Shown: positions 34,118 to 44,001, counted from the stretch's first letter. The stretch: 64,000 nt of DNA from Candidatus Laterigemmans baculatus (GCF_010367455.1 NZ_WRPR01000149.1:1-64000), one strand, 5' to 3'. The notes: generated by a model from the letters alone, not told the origin. Made by a program: numbers and translations.

Positions 34118-35524
34118 TCAGGTGGCGAGGTCGATGTGCAGCCGCTCGACGATTTCGTCCGGCCCTCCGCTTTCGCTGCTACCCTCGTCCGTCCTTTGCT
34201 CTTCGGCAACGGTGCCCGATCCGGCGAGGATCGCCATCCCCACAATGGCACTTGCTAGCGATCCGAACAGCACGCCCACCTTGGCCGAGCGGAGGAGGCT
34301 TTCCTCCAGCGCCAACTCCGTGATGAACAATGCCATCGTGAACCCGATCCCTGCCAAAAATCCGCCGCCGATGATGTGCCGCCAACGGACTCCGGCCGGA
34401 TGCGGAGCAATCCGCAGCTTGATCGCCAACCAGCAGATGAGCACGATCCCGAGCGGTTTGCCAACCGCCAAACCGACGATCACCGCGAGCGCCACGGGCG
34501 AGACGATGTCAGCCAACTCAAAGGCCACCCCCGCGTTTGCCAGCGCGAACAGGGGCATGATCAAAAAGGCCACCCACGGGTGGAGCAGACGGATCAAGTA
34601 CTCCAGCGGCGAAACGACTTCCCGCGTTACCCGGCGAAACCGCACCACTCGTTCGGCCAGTCGCGACTCCGATTCCCAACGCTCGCCCTGCAGCCCATGC
34701 CGCGCTCGGCTCAGAACATCGGCGATCAAACCGCGATTGAGGTAGGCGTGGGCCGGCGTCATCAGCCCCAGAATCACGCCGGCGATCGTGGCATGCACTC
34801 CCGATTCGTGGAACCCTAGCCAGATCCACGTTCCCATAAAGACATAAATCCCCATGCTGCGGACGCCTACCCGCTGCATCAGCCACACGACCGCGATTCC
34901 GACACCTCCGAAGAGCAACCAGTTGAACTCGATCCCCGAGGTGTAGCCGACAGCGATCACCAGAATCGCGCCGATGTCGTCGACGATCGCCAGCGAGAGC
35001 AGCATCACGCGGAGGTTGGCCGGAATCCGCCGACCGAGCAACGCCATGCAGCCGACGACAAAGGCAATGTCGGTGGCCATCGGAATGCCCCAGCCATCCT
35101 GCCCTTCCTGGCCAGCCTGCAGGGCCAGGTAGAGGCCCGCCGGAACCAGCATCCCGCCGAGCGCAGCGGCAACGGGTAACGTGGCGCGGCGAATCTCTCG
35201 CAGTTCCCCGAGCACCAGTTCCCGCTTCACCTCCAGCCCAATCACGAAGAAGAAAATTACCATCAGCCCATCGTTGATCCAGTGCTTGAGCGAATGGTTC
35301 AGTTCGAATTCGCCCAAGGAGATCCCGATCGGGAGCTTCCAAAACCCCAGAAAGCTTTCCGCCCAGGGAGAGTTGGCTAAGAGGAGCGCGGCGACCGAAG
35401 TGGCCAGGAGCACAAAACCGCTCGACGCTTCGATGTGCATGAAGCGGGCGAGCGGTTTGATCCAGACGTGGATCCGTTCGTTGGGCAGCAAAGAGGGTTC
35501 GTCGGAGTCGTGATGTTCGGCCAT
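34118..35524 (-). CDS. nhaA: Na+/H+ antiporter NhaA
   Basis: 468 aa, about 12 membrane segments. Inner-membrane antiporter exporting Na+ for H+ import. The key Asp residues are visible: MATDIAFVVG and LSLAIVDDIGAILVIA, matching D133, D163 and D164 of E. coli NhaA. The first family signature is HWINDGLMVIFFFVIGLEVKRE. The C-terminal ~40 residues (EEQRTDEGSSESGGPDEI) are hydrophilic and longer than usual. Start ATG at 35524 gives the normal N-terminus; the frame is open upstream without support. Confidence 0.95.
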   Translation of the reverse strand: MAEHHDSDEPSLLPNERIHVWIKPLARFMHIEASSGFVLLATSVAALLLANSPWAESFLGFWKLPIGISLGEFELNHSLKHWINDGLMVIFFFVIGLEVKRELVLGELREIRRATLPVAAALGGMLVPAGLYLALQAGQEGQDGWGIPMATDIAFVVGCMALLGRRIPANLRVMLLSLAIVDDIGAILVIAVGYTSGIEFNWLLFGGVGIAVVWLMQRVGVRSMGIYVFMGTWIWLGFHESGVHATIAGVILGLMTPAHAYLNRGLIADVLSRARHGLQGERWESESRLAERVVRFRRVTREVVSPLEYLIRLLHPWVAFLIMPLFALANAGVAFELADIVSPVALAVIVGLAVGKPLGIVLICWLAIKLRIAPHPAGVRWRHIIGGGFLAGIGFTMALFITELALEESLLRSAKVGVLFGSLASAIVGMAILAGSGTVAEEQRTDEGSSESGGPDEIVERLHIDLAT

Positions 35525-35579
35525 GGTCTCGAAGGGGCTGCGGACGGATTCGCGGAAAAAGCTTACAGCGGCAAAAGTG

Positions 35580-36176
35580 TCAGCGGACCAGGTCGGCGCT
35601 GGTTCCCCAAACGCCCGCGAAGACCTGCTCGCTGAGCGGCAGCCGAGTGCGGGGTTGGCGGTCGCGGGAGGCAAGGGGATCATCTGCATCGCGGGCCTCC
35701 CCGGGATAGCCAATCGCGATCGCCGTTTGCGGCTCGTGGCCCTCGGGAACGCGATACGCCTGGCGAACGCGGCTGAGATTCACGCCTGCCATTTGATGCA
35801 CCTGCAATCCTTCCGCGGTGGCTTGCAGCGCCATGCCGGCCGCGGCGGCCCCCAGGTCGTGCAGGGCCACGCGGTTCGGCTTGCCGTTGCGGCGAAACGT
35901 CGTGCGGATCACCGTCAGCAACAACACCCCGGCGTGTTGCGCCCACTGTTGGTTCGCCTCCAGAAGACACGACAGCGCGGTCTCGAATGCCTTGCCATCT
36001 TGCCGCCTCGCAAACATGAACGACCACGGCTGATCGTTGTAGCTGCTCGCCGCCCACCGCGCCGCCTCGAGGCAACGCAGGACCTTCGCATCCTCGACCA
36101 CTCGCGGCTCGAACCGGTAGGGGCTCCACCGCTCAGCAATCGCTGGCAGTACCTCGTGGTCGGTTTCGGATCGCAT
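35580..36176 (-). CDS. Nitroreductase-family protein
   Basis: 198 aa. FMN-dependent nitroreductase fold: RWSPYRFEPRVVEDAKVLRC, ARWAASSYNDQPWSFMFARR (the SSYNxQPW flavin segment), HDLGAAAAGMALQATAEGL and an AIGYPG segment. Probably reduces nitro- or quinone-like compounds using NAD(P)H. The ATG at 36176 has GGAGAG five bases upstream. It is monocistronic or loosely linked to nhaA (55 bp from its stop to the nhaA start, same strand). Confidence 0.88.
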   Translation of the reverse strand: MRSETDHEVLPAIAERWSPYRFEPRVVEDAKVLRCLEAARWAASSYNDQPWSFMFARRQDGKAFETALSCLLEANQQWAQHAGVLLLTVIRTTFRRNGKPNRVALHDLGAAAAGMALQATAEGLQVHQMAGVNLSRVRQAYRVPEGHEPQTAIAIGYPGEARDADDPLASRDRQPRTRLPLSEQVFAGVWGTSADLVR

Positions 36177-36234
36177 GAGTCTCTCCAGGGGGGGCAGGTT
36201 CAGTCGCTCGCCGTACGGCACAATCTTCGTCGCA

Positions 36235-36307
36235 CCAGCCGTCGGGCGCTAGCCCCCCGAATTCCGGAAAACGGTAAAACCGAACGCAAGAAGCGTGGCG
36301 GCTGATG
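36235..36307. repeat. Degenerate R2-related palindrome
   Basis: The arms CAGCCGTCGGGCGCTAGCC (from 36237) and GAAGCGTGGCGGCTGATGG (to about 36307) resemble the better preserved palindrome at 51004-51076. One GCTAGC half is lost in the right arm. It lies between the nitroreductase start and the stop of the ATPase gene. Confidence 0.5.
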
Positions 36308-36331
36308 GGGTGAGAAGCTTCCGGCCACCGC

Positions 36332-39300
36332 CTATAGTCGATGGACGTGAAACGCGTCGTCCGGCAAATTCTCTTTGGCTAGATCGATCAAGTGCTGGTG
36401 GTGGGTGAAGAAAACCACCTGCGTCTTGCGGCCAATCTCCGCGAGCACGCCGAGTGCCGCTGCCGATCGCTGGTCGTCGAACTGGACCAGGATGTCGTCG
36501 AGGATCAAGGGCACCGGGCCGCGCCGCTCGAGGTGCGCCTCGAGGCTGGCCAAGCGGAGGGCGAGGAAGAGCGCATCGGCCGTCCCTTCGCTCAAGCAGG
36601 GAGCCGGAACGGCCGCGTCATCGGGGCCGCGGATCCCGACCAAGATCGGCGTTCCTTTGTCGTCGAACTGGGGCCGCAGGGCGTGGTAGTCACCGCAGGT
36701 CAGGCGGCTGAAGATCGCTTCGGCGCGGCTCAGGATCGGCCCTTGGTTTTTCTGCCGGTAATCCTCGATGGCCCGGCCAAGGGCAACCGCGGCGACCCGC
36801 AGCTGGGCGTAGCTCCGCGCTTGCCGCGCCGCCCGCGCCGTCAGATCCTGGATCTGCTGGCCGATCTCCGCCGCCTGTCCGCTCCCATCCATCGACTCGA
36901 CCACGCTGCGGAGGGCGCCGACCTGCTCACGCACATCGCCGTGCTTCCCCGCGAGCGACTCGGCGGAGATCCGCAGCTGTTCGATCTCCGCCGCCAGGGG
37001 CTCGCTTTCGCAGGCGAGGCTGTCGGCGACCAAGTCCTCGAGGGGCCGTCCGGCGGCTAGTCGTTCGAGCTGCGATTCGGTTTGCCGGAGTTCCGTTTCG
37101 AGTCGCCGCCGTTCCGTCGACCGCCGTTCGATTTCCGGCAGTTGATCGACCGCTTCGCATCCGACTTCGCGGCACAGCTCCCGCAAGATGGCTTCGAAAC
37201 GCACGATCGAACGCTCGGCGGTTTGCATCTGTCGTTCATTTTCTTCCCATTGCTCGGTAAGAGTCTGGCGTTCACGTGCCGCTGTCTGAAACTGAAGCAA
37301 CCGCTGATGGAGCCGGTCCATCGCCTGGTAGGGCGACATCGCGTCCAAGGCAGCATCCTCAAGAATCCCCGCGGTGTCGGCGACGAGCGCCGCGACCTGG
37401 GCGGCGAACGCCTCGCTGTCGCGGCGGATTCCGTCGATCCGCTGCTGGTGCTGGTCCCGCTCCCGTTTCTTCTCGAAAATCTCGTCGATCCGACCCACGC
37501 GGTGACGGACCTCGTCTGGGGTCGCATCGGCCGGAGCTCCGATCGGTTCAACCGCAGCAGCCCATTCGGCCTGCCACCGTGTAAGACGCTCCGTGGCCGA
37601 TGCAAGTTCGCCCGCAATCCGTTCAGCCTGCGTCCGCAGCTGGACGACTTCCTTTTCGGCCGCCTCGTACGCCTCTCGCTGCTTGGCCAACCCATCCCGC
37701 AACCGCTCGGCCGCATCGCAGAGGCTGAGCAGATCCTCGCCCTCGGCAAAGTCGCTCTCAGAGCCGTCTCTCTTGGGGCCGTCTCTCTCGGGATCGGGAA
37801 ATAGACTCGCGGTGCCCGAGCTGGCGGTGCCCGAGCTGGCGGCAGTGCGCGCGGCAGCCGGTTGGGGACGCACGCCTCGAGCGGCGGCCAGCGACGTGCG
37901 GACGGCTTTGACGGCAGCGTCGCGATCGGCAACCAAAGCAGCCACCGCTCGATCCGCGGCCTCCGCCTCCGCCACGGCTTCCACGACCGCCTCGTGCGCG
38001 TCCAGCCAGTGCCGCATCTCGTCGGGCCAAGCTGCTTCGATCCCAGCTTTCTCCCACAGCGTCCGCCACTCCTCCCAGCACCGATCGCGAACCTGCTCGG
38101 CCGTCGCCAGTCGCTGTTGGAGTTCGCTGCCCTCGTGCTCGAGCGCTGCCAGCTGCGATTCGGCCCGCGCCCGCTGGGCGACCCGTTCGGCTTCCTGCCG
38201 CATCCGGTCGACGATCCGGTCGGCGTGCAGGATCGCTCGCCGGAGGGCATCGCGAAGGGCATCGCGGCGGGCGTCGCGGCGGGCGGCTGCCGCAGCGTCG
38301 GCGGTCGCGACCCACGACTCGAGTTGTTCATCGCGCTCGCGACGAGCGGCTTCCAGTTCGGCTTCACTGGGAATTGCATGCTCGCCGCGCAGTCCCTCCA
38401 GTTCTGCGTTCAGCCGGGAGCGGTTTCGCTGCCAAATCTTCGCTTCCCCCTCGAGCCGCTCGTGTTCCGCGACAGCGTCGCTGAGTGCTTGTGCCACCCG
38501 CTGGACGGTCGGTTCGGCGGGCGGACGCAGCCGCACGGCCTCGCGGAGCGAGCCATGAAAGCCGCTCAGCCGTCGCACCGCCGCGTCGGCTCGGGCCGCG
38601 TGGTGCGCGGCGACTTCTTCGGCTTTGCGAAGCTCGCTCAGCAACCGCTGGGGATTGCCGACCCGCCGCAGCACCGCGTCGAGTGGAGCGGGATCGGCTG
38701 GCGGCTCACTCACCGTCCACTGCTGTTCGGCCAACGCCAGATCGCGGCGGCTCGCGGACAAGCGGGCGGTGTCGGATTCGACCTGCTGGTGAAGCCGAGT
38801 GCCTTCGTCGGTGAGCCGCCAGATGCGATCCTTGACCGCGTCGGGGATCCGCAGCGAATCGAGGTCGACGTCCGCCGAGGAGCCGATCCGGGCGAGCAAT
38901 TCGGCGATATCCGCGTCGGCCTGGTCGCGGCGTTTTTCGATCCCGCGGAGATGCTCGCGGGCTTCGTCCCGAGCTCCGACCTGGCGGGCAAGCGATTCGA
39001 TCCGCGGCGCGAAGGGAGTCAACGCATTCTCGTTCGGCAGCGCCGCCAGCCGTTGCTGGAGTTTTGCCCCCCGCTCTTTCAACTGGGTGTGCTCGACCGC
39101 GGCCACCCGCAGATCGATCTCTGCTTGTCGGCGGCGAGTGCTGAAGGCTTCGTCGAGCAGCGGCACGTCAGCGAGCGGTTTGAGAGTTTCGCGGATCGCC
39201 TCCCGGGCGTGGGCCAGGGGGACCGCTTCGAGCGTCCGTTCGGCAGCAGCCAGCTTGGTCCGCACCTCGACCAGTTGCTCGGCGAGCTGATTCGATTCGT

Positions 39301-39955
39301 CGCGAGCGGCTTCGAGTTCCGCACATCGCCGCTTGTATTCGTTCGTCGGCAAGGTTGCCGCCCGCATCGCGGTGCGGAGCGTGTTCAGCTCGCTCAGTGT
39401 TTGATTCAGCGCAGGCTTCGTGCCGCTGGGCAAAAACAGATCGCGGCATTCCTTCTCGAGCCTCGCTTGGACTTCCCGCAAGCTGCTGACCCCAACGCCG
39501 GCGGCGAACAGGATCTCTCCCATGTCCCCCTGCCCTTCGACGATCGCTCGGCCTCCTTCGACCAGCCGGTCGCGGTCGAGCCCAAATCCCTGGATGAACG
39601 ACTCCTCGTCCATCCCGCCGAGCATCGCGGCTAGCTCGGCCGGGTCGATCGCCTCGCTCTCGTCCGGCGTCAGCAGCGTCTTGGCTTTTCCCTTGCGACG
39701 GACGCATTCGAGCGCGCGGCCGTCGGCCGCCGAGAGCCGTCCGCCGACGCGGAGATTCGCGTAGCTGTGCAGATAGCTGTCGGTGCTTCGCGTCGGGACG
39801 CCGAACAGCCAGGCGAGGATCGCCCGCAGGCTGGTCGATTTGCCCGACTCGTTGGGTCCGTAAATTAGATGAAAGCGGTTCGGACCGGCCGACAAATCCA
39901 GCGACGTGTCGGTGAAGCGGCCAAAAGCCTTCAGATCAACGCGGTCGATGCGCAC
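36332..39955 (-). CDS. SbcC/YhaN-like AAA ATPase with long coiled coil
   Basis: 1207 aa from a GTG. The N-terminal ABC-type half-domain starts RIDRVDLKAFGRF with Walker A GPNESGKST (33-41). A ~850-residue, Arg/Glu/Ala-rich coiled coil follows, interrupted near the middle by a low-complexity TASSG repeat. The C-terminal half-domain has the signature LSEGTADALFLALRLA and Walker B PLILDDILVQFDD. This is the architecture of Rad50/SbcC proteins and especially of the YhaN group. It lies 47 bp after the phosphoesterase gene, so the two are likely a nuclease complex that processes DNA ends or hairpins. In-frame DAL/DAR repeats near 38.23-38.29 kb. Confidence 0.9.
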   Translation of the reverse strand: MRIDRVDLKAFGRFTDTSLDLSAGPNRFHLIYGPNESGKSTSLRAILAWLFGVPTRSTDSYLHSYANLRVGGRLSAADGRALECVRRKGKAKTLLTPDESEAIDPAELAAMLGGMDEESFIQGFGLDRDRLVEGGRAIVEGQGDMGEILFAAGVGVSSLREVQARLEKECRDLFLPSGTKPALNQTLSELNTLRTAMRAATLPTNEYKRRCAELEAARDESNQLAEQLVEVRTKLAAAERTLEAVPLAHAREAIRETLKPLADVPLLDEAFSTRRRQAEIDLRVAAVEHTQLKERGAKLQQRLAALPNENALTPFAPRIESLARQVGARDEAREHLRGIEKRRDQADADIAELLARIGSSADVDLDSLRIPDAVKDRIWRLTDEGTRLHQQVESDTARLSASRRDLALAEQQWTVSEPPADPAPLDAVLRRVGNPQRLLSELRKAEEVAAHHAARADAAVRRLSGFHGSLREAVRLRPPAEPTVQRVAQALSDAVAEHERLEGEAKIWQRNRSRLNAELEGLRGEHAIPSEAELEAARRERDEQLESWVATADAAAAARRDARRDALRDALRRAILHADRIVDRMRQEAERVAQRARAESQLAALEHEGSELQQRLATAEQVRDRCWEEWRTLWEKAGIEAAWPDEMRHWLDAHEAVVEAVAEAEAADRAVAALVADRDAAVKAVRTSLAAARGVRPQPAAARTAASSGTASSGTASLFPDPERDGPKRDGSESDFAEGEDLLSLCDAAERLRDGLAKQREAYEAAEKEVVQLRTQAERIAGELASATERLTRWQAEWAAAVEPIGAPADATPDEVRHRVGRIDEIFEKKRERDQHQQRIDGIRRDSEAFAAQVAALVADTAGILEDAALDAMSPYQAMDRLHQRLLQFQTAARERQTLTEQWEENERQMQTAERSIVRFEAILRELCREVGCEAVDQLPEIERRSTERRRLETELRQTESQLERLAAGRPLEDLVADSLACESEPLAAEIEQLRISAESLAGKHGDVREQVGALRSVVESMDGSGQAAEIGQQIQDLTARAARQARSYAQLRVAAVALGRAIEDYRQKNQGPILSRAEAIFSRLTCGDYHALRPQFDDKGTPILVGIRGPDDAAVPAPCLSEGTADALFLALRLASLEAHLERRGPVPLILDDILVQFDDQRSAAALGVLAEIGRKTQVVFFTHHQHLIDLAKENLPDDAFHVHRL

Positions 39956-40002
39956 GGGCGGAACGAGCTGGCGGAGCGGGCGGAGAACAGAATCGCGACG
40001 TA

Positions 40003-41262
40003 CTACGGTGAACTACTGTCGCCGATTCCACGCAGTCTGGCCAGCAGGGAGGGCCGCGCTTCGGCGACGAGCTCCGCGATGTCAGCCTCAAAAATCTCCG
40101 CGGGCACTTTGCGGCTGAGCTCAGCAAAGGCTTTGCCAAGGGTCTCATCGGCTTCCCCATCCCCGCCCAGTTCGTCGAGCACCAACAGCAAGCTGGCGAT
40201 CGGTCCATCCCAGTCGATGTCCGGATCTCGAGCCGCCGGCAACTCGCTGCGGATCCGCAGGCTCTCGACCCAGACTCGCCCCCCGCCGATGTCAAGCGCC
40301 CGCGCCCGGAGCGCGTTCTCGTAGTGCGTGTGCTGGCCGATCAGGGTCGTATGCAGTTCCGAGCGTCCAGAGACGCGAGCCCGCACGACCAACGAGCGAT
40401 CGTCGCAGTGCTCGAGCCGTTCGCTGAGAAAATTGCCGAAGCGATCGACGATCTCGTCGACGTGGTCGTGCTCGCCAAGGTCGATCGGGCAGATCTCCCA
40501 CCGCACGACGTCGAGCGGCACGAACGTCCGCGTCGTCTGCCGGTTCCCGCCAATGTCAACGAGCACGCACCCCTTGGGGCCCGTCTCGCGGGTGTGGCGA
40601 CCTTGCACGTTGCCCGCGAAAACCACGGGAGCGGTTCCCTCGAGATGACGCTCGCCGCGGAGATGGATGTGCCCGAGAGCCCAGTAGTCGTAGCCCTTGT
40701 CGGCCAGATGCTGGGGAGTGCAGGGAGCGTAGGGTTCGTGCCCTTCTCCGCCGGTCAGACTCGTGTGCAGCAGCCCCAGATTGAACATTCCGGCGTCGGG
40801 TTCGGGATACTGCAGGGCCAAGTTATCGGTCTCGGCGCGGTTGCGAAACGAGAGCCCATGGATCGAGACGCCGAGCGACTCGAGCCGCACCGTCTCGGGA
40901 CGCTTGGAGGAGAGCAGGATCGGCGAGCCGTCGGGGTTCTGGGGCAACGGCAACGACTGCGTGAGTATGCTCGCCGCGTCGTGGTTCCCGCGGATCACGT
41001 ACAACGGGATCCCGTGGCTGATCAGCTTCGTCGCTTGGCGGACGAAGAACAGCCCAGTGTTGTGGTCCCGCCAATCGCCGTCGTAGAGATCGCCGGCGAT
41101 GACCACGAAGTCGACCTCTTCGCGGATCGCCAGATCGACCAGATTCTCCAGCGCTCGCCGAGTGGCTCCGCGAATCTCCTCGACCGGAGCCCCCTCGTAC
41201 GATTCGAGCCGTTGCAGCGGACTGTCGAGATGGATGTCGGCAGCGTGGATGAAGCGTGGCAT
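40003..41262 (-). CDS. SbcD/YhaM-like metallophosphoesterase (DNA repair exonuclease)
   Basis: 419 aa. Calcineurin-like phosphoesterase with all metal motifs: HAADIHLDSPL (D9, H11), VIAGDLYDGDW, VIRGNHDA and ALGHIHLRGERH. Length and motif spacing fit SbcD/Mre11-type nucleases. The C-terminal third is helical and probably binds the ATPase. Chosen ATG at 41262 gives the standard beginning MPRFIHAADIH. The partner ATPase gene is next downstream; sufS ends 32 bp upstream, so these may be one transcript. Mn-dependent DNA end or hairpin cleavage is expected from the family. Confidence 0.92.
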   Translation of the reverse strand: MPRFIHAADIHLDSPLQRLESYEGAPVEEIRGATRRALENLVDLAIREEVDFVVIAGDLYDGDWRDHNTGLFFVRQATKLISHGIPLYVIRGNHDAASILTQSLPLPQNPDGSPILLSSKRPETVRLESLGVSIHGLSFRNRAETDNLALQYPEPDAGMFNLGLLHTSLTGGEGHEPYAPCTPQHLADKGYDYWALGHIHLRGERHLEGTAPVVFAGNVQGRHTRETGPKGCVLVDIGGNRQTTRTFVPLDVVRWEICPIDLGEHDHVDEIVDRFGNFLSERLEHCDDRSLVVRARVSGRSELHTTLIGQHTHYENALRARALDIGGGRVWVESLRIRSELPAARDPDIDWDGPIASLLLVLDELGGDGEADETLGKAFAELSRKVPAEIFEADIAELVAEARPSLLARLRGIGDSSSP

Positions 41263-41294
41263 AGGAAAATCGTACGAGAGTCGGCCGGCATCCG

Positions 41295-42563
41295 CTACTG
41301 CCGCTTGCGGCCCCGCTTGCGGAACCGATCTCGCGCTTCCCCCACCGCGTCGACCATCGCATCGACCTCGTCCGGGGTGTTGTAGAAATAGAAGCTCGCC
41401 CGCGTGCTCGCCGTGATCCCCAGCGACTGGTGCAGCGGCATTGCGCAGTGATGGCCGGCGCGGACAGCAATTCCTCGCGTGTCGAGCCACTGGGCGATGT
41501 CGTGGGCGTGGATCCCTTCGATCGCAAAACTGACGATGCCCGCTTTATGCTCCGGAGCCGGACCCAAAATCTCCAGTCCCGGAATCTCTCGCAAACCGGC
41601 TTCGGCTCGTTCGACCAGCTGACGCTCGTATCGACCAATCGCTTCGAGACCGACGTGGCCGAGATACTCGACCGCCGCTTCCAGACCGATCGCTTCGGTG
41701 ATCGGCGGCGTCCCCGCTTCAAACTTTTCGGGCAGCGGTGCGGGTTCGAAGCCCCGCGTCGTGACGCGGTGGATCATCGCGCCGCCACCGAGGAACGGCG
41801 GCATCGCGTCGAGCACTGCTTCGCGGCCGTAGAGGACGCCGATACCGGTCGGTCCGCAGACTTTATGACCGCTGAAGACGACGAAATCCGCCCCCCACTC
41901 GCGCACGTCCACCGGCCCATGCGGCGCTGCTTGAGCTGCATCGACCAGCGTCGCTGAGCCTCGCTCGCGAGCCATCTCCACGAGTGCGGCGACTGGATTG
42001 ACCGTCCCCAGCACGTTGCTGACGGCCGTGAAGGCGAACATCTTGGGACGCAGCGCGTCGAGCATTCTGGCGACGCTCTCCAGATCCAACCGGCCGTCGT
42101 CGGTGAGCGGCACGAAATGGACGTGCGCCCCGACCTGCGTCGCCAACTGAAACCAGGGGACGATGTTCGCGTGATGCTCGGCCATCGTCAGCAGGATATG
42201 GTCACCTTCGCCGACGTTTGCCGACCCCCAAGCCCGGGCAACCGTGTTGATCGCGGCGGTCGTGCCGGCCGTGAAAATCAGCTCGCGGGCGTGCTCGGTG
42301 TTGAGGAACCGGGCGACCGTCTTGCGTGCTCGCTCGTACCGCTCGGTCGACTCTTCGCTGAGCGTATGGATTCCGCGGTGGACGTTGGCGTAATAGCCGC
42401 GATAGCAGTCGGCGATCGCGTCGATGACCGCCGCCGGGTGCTGTGTGCTGGCGGCGTTGTCGAGGTAGGCCAGCGGCGCACCGCTCCGCGAGCGGGTCGT
42501 GAGCACCGGAAAATCGCTTCGGAAGCGGCCTGCGTCGAGCGCGAAGGCTTCGGTCACCGTCAT
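41295..42563 (-). CDS. sufS: Cysteine desulfurase SufS
   Basis: 422 aa, PLP enzyme releasing sulfur from L-cysteine for Fe-S cluster assembly. PLP-Lys lies in VVFSGHKVCGPTGIGVLYG (about residue 232) and the persulfide Cys in RAGHHCAMPLHQ (about 372). The short lobe around the Cys and ASFYFYNTPDEVD are typical of the SufS (group II) type. It overlaps sufU by one base (TGATG at 42561-42565). Confidence 0.96.
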   Translation of the reverse strand: MTVTEAFALDAGRFRSDFPVLTTRSRSGAPLAYLDNAASTQHPAAVIDAIADCYRGYYANVHRGIHTLSEESTERYERARKTVARFLNTEHARELIFTAGTTAAINTVARAWGSANVGEGDHILLTMAEHHANIVPWFQLATQVGAHVHFVPLTDDGRLDLESVARMLDALRPKMFAFTAVSNVLGTVNPVAALVEMARERGSATLVDAAQAAPHGPVDVREWGADFVVFSGHKVCGPTGIGVLYGREAVLDAMPPFLGGGAMIHRVTTRGFEPAPLPEKFEAGTPPITEAIGLEAAVEYLGHVGLEAIGRYERQLVERAEAGLREIPGLEILGPAPEHKAGIVSFAIEGIHAHDIAQWLDTRGIAVRAGHHCAMPLHQSLGITASTRASFYFYNTPDEVDAMVDAVGEARDRFRKRGRKRQ

Positions 42564-43009
42564 CAGCTCTCCTCACTCAAACTCGGTCCGCCAAAGCTGT
42601 CCACCTCGGCATCTTCATCCTCGCCGTCGATTGGCGAATGCATCGCTGCCTGCAGCACTCGCCAAGAGAGCAGGCAGCATTTTTGTCGGTTCGGCGTCAG
42701 GCTCGCCTGGAACAGCGCGAGCATGTCCTCGGCCGAGAACTGCTTGAGTTCCTCGACCGTCATCCCCTCGATCCGCTCCATCAGCATCGAAGCGGAAGAC
42801 TGGCTGACCGTGCAACCGTCGCCTTCGAACCACGCCTGGCGGACCCGCCCCTCGTCATCGAGTTCGATCTCGACGCGGACGACGTCGCCGCAAAGCGGAT
42901 TGTCCCCCTCGTGAGCATGCGTAGCCACTTCGCAGTGGCCGCGATGGTAGGGATCTTCGTAGTGCGGCAGCACGTGTTCTTCGTAGATGTCGCGTTCGTC
43001 GATCGACAT
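42563..43009 (-). CDS. sufU: SufU/IscU-type Fe-S cluster scaffold
   Basis: 148 aa. Zinc/Fe-S assembly protein that accepts sulfur from SufS. Three ligand Cys are seen: NPLCGD, EGDGCTVSQSSASM and QKCCLLSW. The 18-residue spacer between the second and third regions is the SufU form. First gene of the sufU-sufS pair; the ATG at 43009 lies 240 bp from the divergent flagellar cluster. The C-terminal ~20 residues are acidic (DGEDEDAEVD). Confidence 0.93.
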   Translation of the reverse strand: MSIDERDIYEEHVLPHYEDPYHRGHCEVATHAHEGDNPLCGDVVRVEIELDDEGRVRQAWFEGDGCTVSQSSASMLMERIEGMTVEELKQFSAEDMLALFQASLTPNRQKCCLLSWRVLQAAMHSPIDGEDEDAEVDSFGGPSLSEES

Positions 43010-43248
43010 GTCGTCAGCAAGCGAAAGAGCGGATGGAGAAACGAGCAGATCGATTTAAGTCTACGCGAGTTGTCAAAAATCGGACAGGGGCAGCCCCCAG
43101 CCCCCTCTTCCGCAGACGTCGGAAAGTCGAGCCTCCATTGTGGCTCGTAGATCGTCCCACGCTGGGGTTGCTCTCGGGGGGCGGTCGTTGCTATTGCTCA
43201 TCATCGTCGATGGTGGGGGGATCACCACCTGGAAATTCATCCGCTGCT

Positions 43249-44001
43249 ATGCCCTACGGACTGTACGTCTCGGCTGCCGGTGCCAACGCTCAGAATCACC
43301 GGCTGCAAGTTCTCAGCAATAATCTGGCCAACGTCCAGACGGCTGGTTACAAGCCGCAGCAGGCGATCATGCAGGCCCGTTTTGCCGAGCTGATTGAGCG
43401 CGGTGAAGTGCCTCCAGGTACGGGCGGGATCGACGACGTCGGGGGCGGAGTCACCGTCCAGCCGGTCGCCACCCAGTTTGGAGAGGGATTGCTCCGCAGT
43501 ACCGGCAACGAAACCGATTTTGCGATCAACGACAGCGAGTCTTTTTTCGTCGTCCAGCGGGGCGACAAATCGCTGCTGACTCGAGCCGGTGACTTTCTGT
43601 TCGACAGCGCGGGGCGGTTGATCAATCAGGCAGGCGATCCGGTGCTCGACACCGGCGGCCGACCCATCGCCATCGATCCGACGCTGCCGCACAGCGTGCT
43701 CGACGGCGGCCGGATCCAGCAGGCCGGCGAAACGTTCCAGTTGATGCTGGCGCGGCCGCAGGAACTCGGCGAGCTGAAGCATCTCGGTGGCAACCTGTTC
43801 GAGGCGCCAGCGGAATTTGACCTTGTTCGCGGCAACGCGCGTCCGGTAGTCAGCGGGTTCATCGAGCAGTCGGGAGTCAAGCCGACGGCGGCGATGATGG
43901 AGTTGATCGAGGCCAGCCGGGCCTACGAGGCAAACGTGCGGATGATCCAGAACCAGGACCACGTCATCGGCTCGCTGATCTCCCGCGTGTTGCAAGCCTA
44001 G
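43249..44001 (+). CDS. flgF: Flagellar basal-body rod protein FlgF
   Basis: 250 aa. Rod/hook family N-terminus (MPYGLYVSAAGANAQNHR, LSNNLANVQTAGYKP) and C-terminus (ASRAYEANVRMIQNQDHVIG). It is shorter than FlgG, lies directly before flgG and carries GVTVQPVATQFGEG, the pattern expected for FlgF, the proximal-rod protein. First gene of the plus-strand flagellar cluster. The ATG at 43249 fits the family start; the frame is open upstream without family similarity. No sigma-28 or sigma-54 promoter was recognised in the 240 bp before it. Confidence 0.9.
   Translation: MPYGLYVSAAGANAQNHRLQVLSNNLANVQTAGYKPQQAIMQARFAELIERGEVPPGTGGIDDVGGGVTVQPVATQFGEGLLRSTGNETDFAINDSESFFVVQRGDKSLLTRAGDFLFDSAGRLINQAGDPVLDTGGRPIAIDPTLPHSVLDGGRIQQAGETFQLMLARPQELGELKHLGGNLFEAPAEFDLVRGNARPVVSGFIEQSGVKPTAAMMELIEASRAYEANVRMIQNQDHVIGSLISRVLQA

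Noticed and set aside
37862-39634. 590-codon plus-strand frame opposite the SbcC-like ATPase
   Set aside because: The minus strand has both Walker motifs and the signature; the plus-strand product has no recognisable content.
43071-43076. TTGACA on the minus strand upstream of sufU
   Set aside because: The nearest -10-like sequence (TTAAAT) is only 12 bp away, too close for a sigma-70 promoter.
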